Shown here in pieces: positions 61,918 to 64,000 of a stretch of 64,000 nt of DNA. The stretch covers positions 19,470-83,469 of the forward strand of contig JAQWKT010000035.1 of the NCBI GenBank assembly GCA_029247685.1. The letters run 5' to 3'. A program made the position numbers and the translations under genes. How positions within the stretch are numbered: the stretch's first letter is position 1; the number at the start of each line of letters is the position of its first letter. This DNA comes from Crocinitomicaceae bacterium. Its GTDB lineage: Bacteria; Bacteroidota; Bacteroidia; Flavobacteriales_D; Crocinitomicaceae. Below the pieces are notes generated by a model. The model saw only the letters and a program-made list of their open reading frames with translations. It had not been told where the DNA came from and did not search any database.

Positions 61918-63195
61918 ATGAACTTTGTAGAAGAACTCAGATGGAGAGGAATGATCCATGATATGATGCCCGGAGTTGAAGAGGAATTAAACAAAAAAAA
62001 TCGGGTGGGATATATCGGTTTTGATCCTACGGCAGACTCTCTTCATATTGGAAGTCTTGTGCAAATTATGATTTTGGTTCATTTTCAAAAAGCTGGGCAT
62101 AAACCCATTGCGCTTATTGGTGGAGCAACTGGAATGGTTGGGGATCCTTCAGGAAAATCCAACGAACGAAATCTTCTTGGAAAAGAGGAGATTGAAGCCA
62201 ATATAAATGGAATTCAAAAACAACTAGAGAAATTTTTAAGCTTTGATGATACAGAAAATTCTGCCGAGGTACTTAACAACCTAAGCTGGTTTGAATCTTT
62301 TGGTTTTTTAGACTTTATTAGAGAGGTTGGCAAGCACCTATCCATCAACTATATGATGGCAAAAGATTCGGTTAAATCAAGACTGGAAACCGGAATGTCT
62401 TTTACGGAGTTTTCCTATCAGCTTTTGCAGGGCTACGACTTTTTACATTTGTACAACAAACACAATTGCACCATACAACTTGGGGGATCTGATCAGTGGG
62501 GAAATATTGTAACTGGAACCGAATTGATTCGAAGAAAAATTAGTGGGAATGCATTTGCGGTAACCACTCCATTAATTAAAAAAGCAGACGGAACCAAATT
62601 TGGAAAAACCGAAGATGGAAATGTTTGGTTGGATAAAAGAAGAACTTCACCCTATAAGTTTTATCAATATTGGTTAAATGCAAGCGATGAAGACTCTAAA
62701 AATTACATTAAAATTTTTACCCTTCTAGACAAGAAAGAAATTGATGCTTTGATTGCTAGCCATGAGGAGGCTCCTCACATTAGAATCCTTCAAAAGAAAA
62801 TAGCAGAAGACATTACCATAAGAGTGCATGGAAAAAAAGACTTTGATACTGCTGTTGCTGCTAGCAAGATTTTATTTGGTAAATCTACAACCGATGATTT
62901 AATGCAGTTGGATGAAGATACTTTTTTAAGTGTTTTTGAAGGGGTTCCTAACTATGAAATGAACAGAAGAGATATTGAAAGTGGGGTTGGCATTGTAGAT
63001 TTGCTTGGCACACGTTCTGGATTTTTATCTTCAAATGGCGAGGCTAGAAGAGACATTAAGGGCAATTCTATTAGTGTAAATAAAGCTAAAATTAATGAAG
63101 AAATAATTCTTGATTCGAGTTCACTAATCAACAACAAATACATTCTTTTAGGAAAAGGCAAAAAGAATAATTATTTGGTAATTATAGTGGATTAA
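61918..63195 (+). CDS. tyrS: Tyrosyl-tRNA synthetase
   Basis: A 425-residue class I synthetase. Tyrosine-activating signatures are YIGFDPTADSLHIGSLVQIM (HIGH-type), LLQGYDFLHLYNKHNCTIQLGGSDQWGNI and the KMSKS-equivalent ADGTKFGKTEDGNVW. The C-terminal S4-type RNA-binding domain has SNGEARRDIKGNSISVNKAK. Length and order fit bacterial TyrRS. The ATG at 61918 gives the expected MNFVEELRWRGMIHD start. The final TAA overlaps the ATG of a short downstream ORF. Confidence 0.97.
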   Translation: MNFVEELRWRGMIHDMMPGVEEELNKKNRVGYIGFDPTADSLHIGSLVQIMILVHFQKAGHKPIALIGGATGMVGDPSGKSNERNLLGKEEIEANINGIQKQLEKFLSFDDTENSAEVLNNLSWFESFGFLDFIREVGKHLSINYMMAKDSVKSRLETGMSFTEFSYQLLQGYDFLHLYNKHNCTIQLGGSDQWGNIVTGTELIRRKISGNAFAVTTPLIKKADGTKFGKTEDGNVWLDKRRTSPYKFYQYWLNASDEDSKNYIKIFTLLDKKEIDALIASHEEAPHIRILQKKIAEDITIRVHGKKDFDTAVAASKILFGKSTTDDLMQLDEDTFLSVFEGVPNYEMNRRDIESGVGIVDLLGTRSGFLSSNGEARRDIKGNSISVNKAKINEEIILDSSSLINNKYILLGKGKKNNYLVIIVD

Positions 63196-63290
63196 TGGCA
63201 ATAAATGAAAGCAAACCCTACAAGGTGCTATTTGAACATCACCAGCTTAAAACAGACCTTCACAATAGAAAAATAAAGATGCATCTTTAG
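63195..63290 (+). CDS. Short ORF overlapping the tyrS stop codon, possible remnant
   Basis: Its ATG at 63195 shares the A of the tyrS TAA stop (TAATG). The 31-residue product (MAINESKPYKVLFEHHQLKT, then DLHNRKIKMHL) has no recognisable domain. The tight coupling suggests the start of a real downstream gene that was cut short, perhaps by the event that brought in the following sequence, but this is inference. Chance occurrence is equally possible. Confidence 0.3.
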   Translation: MAINESKPYKVLFEHHQLKTDLHNRKIKMHL

Positions 63291-63322
63291 CCCTACGGTG
63301 TGGTGCATAAAAATGGAATAGA

Positions 63323-64000
63323 ATGATAGAAGGTTTAGATAATTGGATAAACATAATCTTTATTATTATCTTAATTTTCACCATCGGGGTTTTCCATATT
63401 TCAAATGGGAAACCTAAACTTTTAACAATCTTAATAATTTCATGGACTATTGTTCAATCCTTAATTTCTCTTTCAGGTTTTTACACAAATACTGATGCAT
63501 TTCCACCAAGATTTGGTTTAGTTATAATTCCAATTCTAATCGTTTTGACTTTTAGTCTTTTACCAAAACAAAGAAACTTCATTTTAAATGTTAGAAACAA
63601 TAAATTAAGTACATTTTTACATTGTATTAGATTACCAATAGAAATTATCCTTCTTCAGTTATTTCTATATGGTATGATCCCTGAATTAATGACTTTTGAA
63701 GGAAGAAATTTTGATATAATTGCAGGTGTTTCTGCTCCAGTTATTGGTATACTTTTTTGGAAAAATAAAATATCTAAAAAAATTCTATTATTCTGGAATT
63801 TTGCTGCTTTATCACTAATATTATTCATACTATTTAATGCAATTTTATCTGCAGAATTACCCTTTCAACAATTTGGTTTTAATCAACCAAATAGAGCAAT
63901 TTTATTCTTTCCTTTTATTTTATTACCAGCCACAATAGTCCCAATAGTAATTCATACTCATATATTAGATATTATAAAATTGATTAAAGAAATTAAAACG
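63323..64000 (+). CDS. Multi-pass membrane protein of unknown function (cut by right edge)
   Basis: ATG at 63323 opens a frame of 226 codons that is still open at the window end. The product starts MIEGLDNWINIIFIIILIFT and has about seven or eight hydrophobic helices, for example LLTILIISWTIVQSLISL, LVIIPILIVLTFSLL, IIAGVSAPVIGILFW, ILLFWNFAALSLILFILF and AILFFPFILLPATIVPIVI. Short polar loops include PKQRNFILNVRNNKLS and ELMTFEGRNF. I do not recognise the family. It is more A+T-rich than the genes to its left. Confidence 0.7.
   Translation, partial: MIEGLDNWINIIFIIILIFTIGVFHISNGKPKLLTILIISWTIVQSLISLSGFYTNTDAFPPRFGLVIIPILIVLTFSLLPKQRNFILNVRNNKLSTFLHCIRLPIEIILLQLFLYGMIPELMTFEGRNFDIIAGVSAPVIGILFWKNKISKKILLFWNFAALSLILFILFNAILSAELPFQQFGFNQPNRAILFFPFILLPATIVPIVIHTHILDIIKLIKEIKT

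Noticed and set aside
63285..63325. Possible recombination site (integron-like) in the short gap after the tyrS-coupled ORF
   Set aside because: No paired core motifs of the attC type and no long inverted repeat could be found.

Overview
The window is a chromosomal stretch of a low-G+C member of the Bacteroidota, most likely a marine-type Flavobacteriales relative. The evidence is the type IX secretion and gliding genes (PorU, a PorP/SprF protein, a GldJ-like lipoprotein), several secreted proteins with type A or type B (gliding-motility-associated) C-terminal sorting domains, the TAnnTTTG form of the -7 promoter element, a DnaE carrying a fused N-terminal exonuclease, and a set of housekeeping genes that match this phylum. 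I see no CRISPR array, rRNA operon, insertion sequence or prophage. Nearly all the DNA is coding and no gene-free stretch exceeds about 200 bases.

Layout. 1-8.1 kb: porU (minus, cut by the left edge) is divergent from a porP/sprF gene, an unusually long gldJ-like gene and murF. 8.1-16.3 kb: acyl-CoA dehydrogenase (minus), anmK, a Glu/Leu-type amino-acid dehydrogenase, nhaD, an exbB-exbD-tonB operon whose tonB is split by a -1 frameshift, folC and tRNA-Val. 16.3-28.1 kb: a secreted beta-lactamase-fold serine hydrolase, a two-gene ABC transporter, two tandem Omp28-like secreted proteins with a CGWC motif, a PLP-dependent Cys/Met enzyme, a TraB/GumN protein and a type B sorted surface protein. 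28.3-37.4 kb: asnS, yidD, a glycosidase-like protein, an S46 dipeptidyl-peptidase, an S41 processing protease, an MBL hydrolase and a small lipoprotein. 37.5-53.2 kb: an SprB-repeat surface protein, a membrane-anchored patatin, a transglutaminase-like protein, dnaE, a pair of amidohydrolases with three catalytic-type domains, and an epimerase. 53.2-64 kb: ileS, ctaA, superoxide dismutase, a 2-Cys peroxiredoxin, an AddB-like nuclease, tyrS, and then a short remnant-like ORF and an unrecognised membrane protein that runs off the right edge.

How the genes fit together. The secretion genes at the left end would process and export the sorted proteins encoded further along (serine hydrolase, both Omp28-like proteins, two type B proteins). 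ExbB/ExbD/TonB energise outer-membrane uptake. AnmK and MurF belong to peptidoglycan recycling and synthesis. S46 and S41 peptidases, the amidohydrolases and the amino-acid dehydrogenase suit a peptide- and amino-acid-based heterotrophic life. SodA/B with peroxiredoxin and heme A synthase indicate aerobic respiration.

No clearly new multi-gene system is visible. The best candidates for a closer look are the tonB frameshift, which has two in-register A AAA AAG heptamers; the oversized GldJ-like protein with an apparent inserted domain; the tandem thioredoxin-motif secreted pair with signs of gene conversion; the amidohydrolase pair in which two of three domains have lost the metal motif; and the membrane-anchored patatin.
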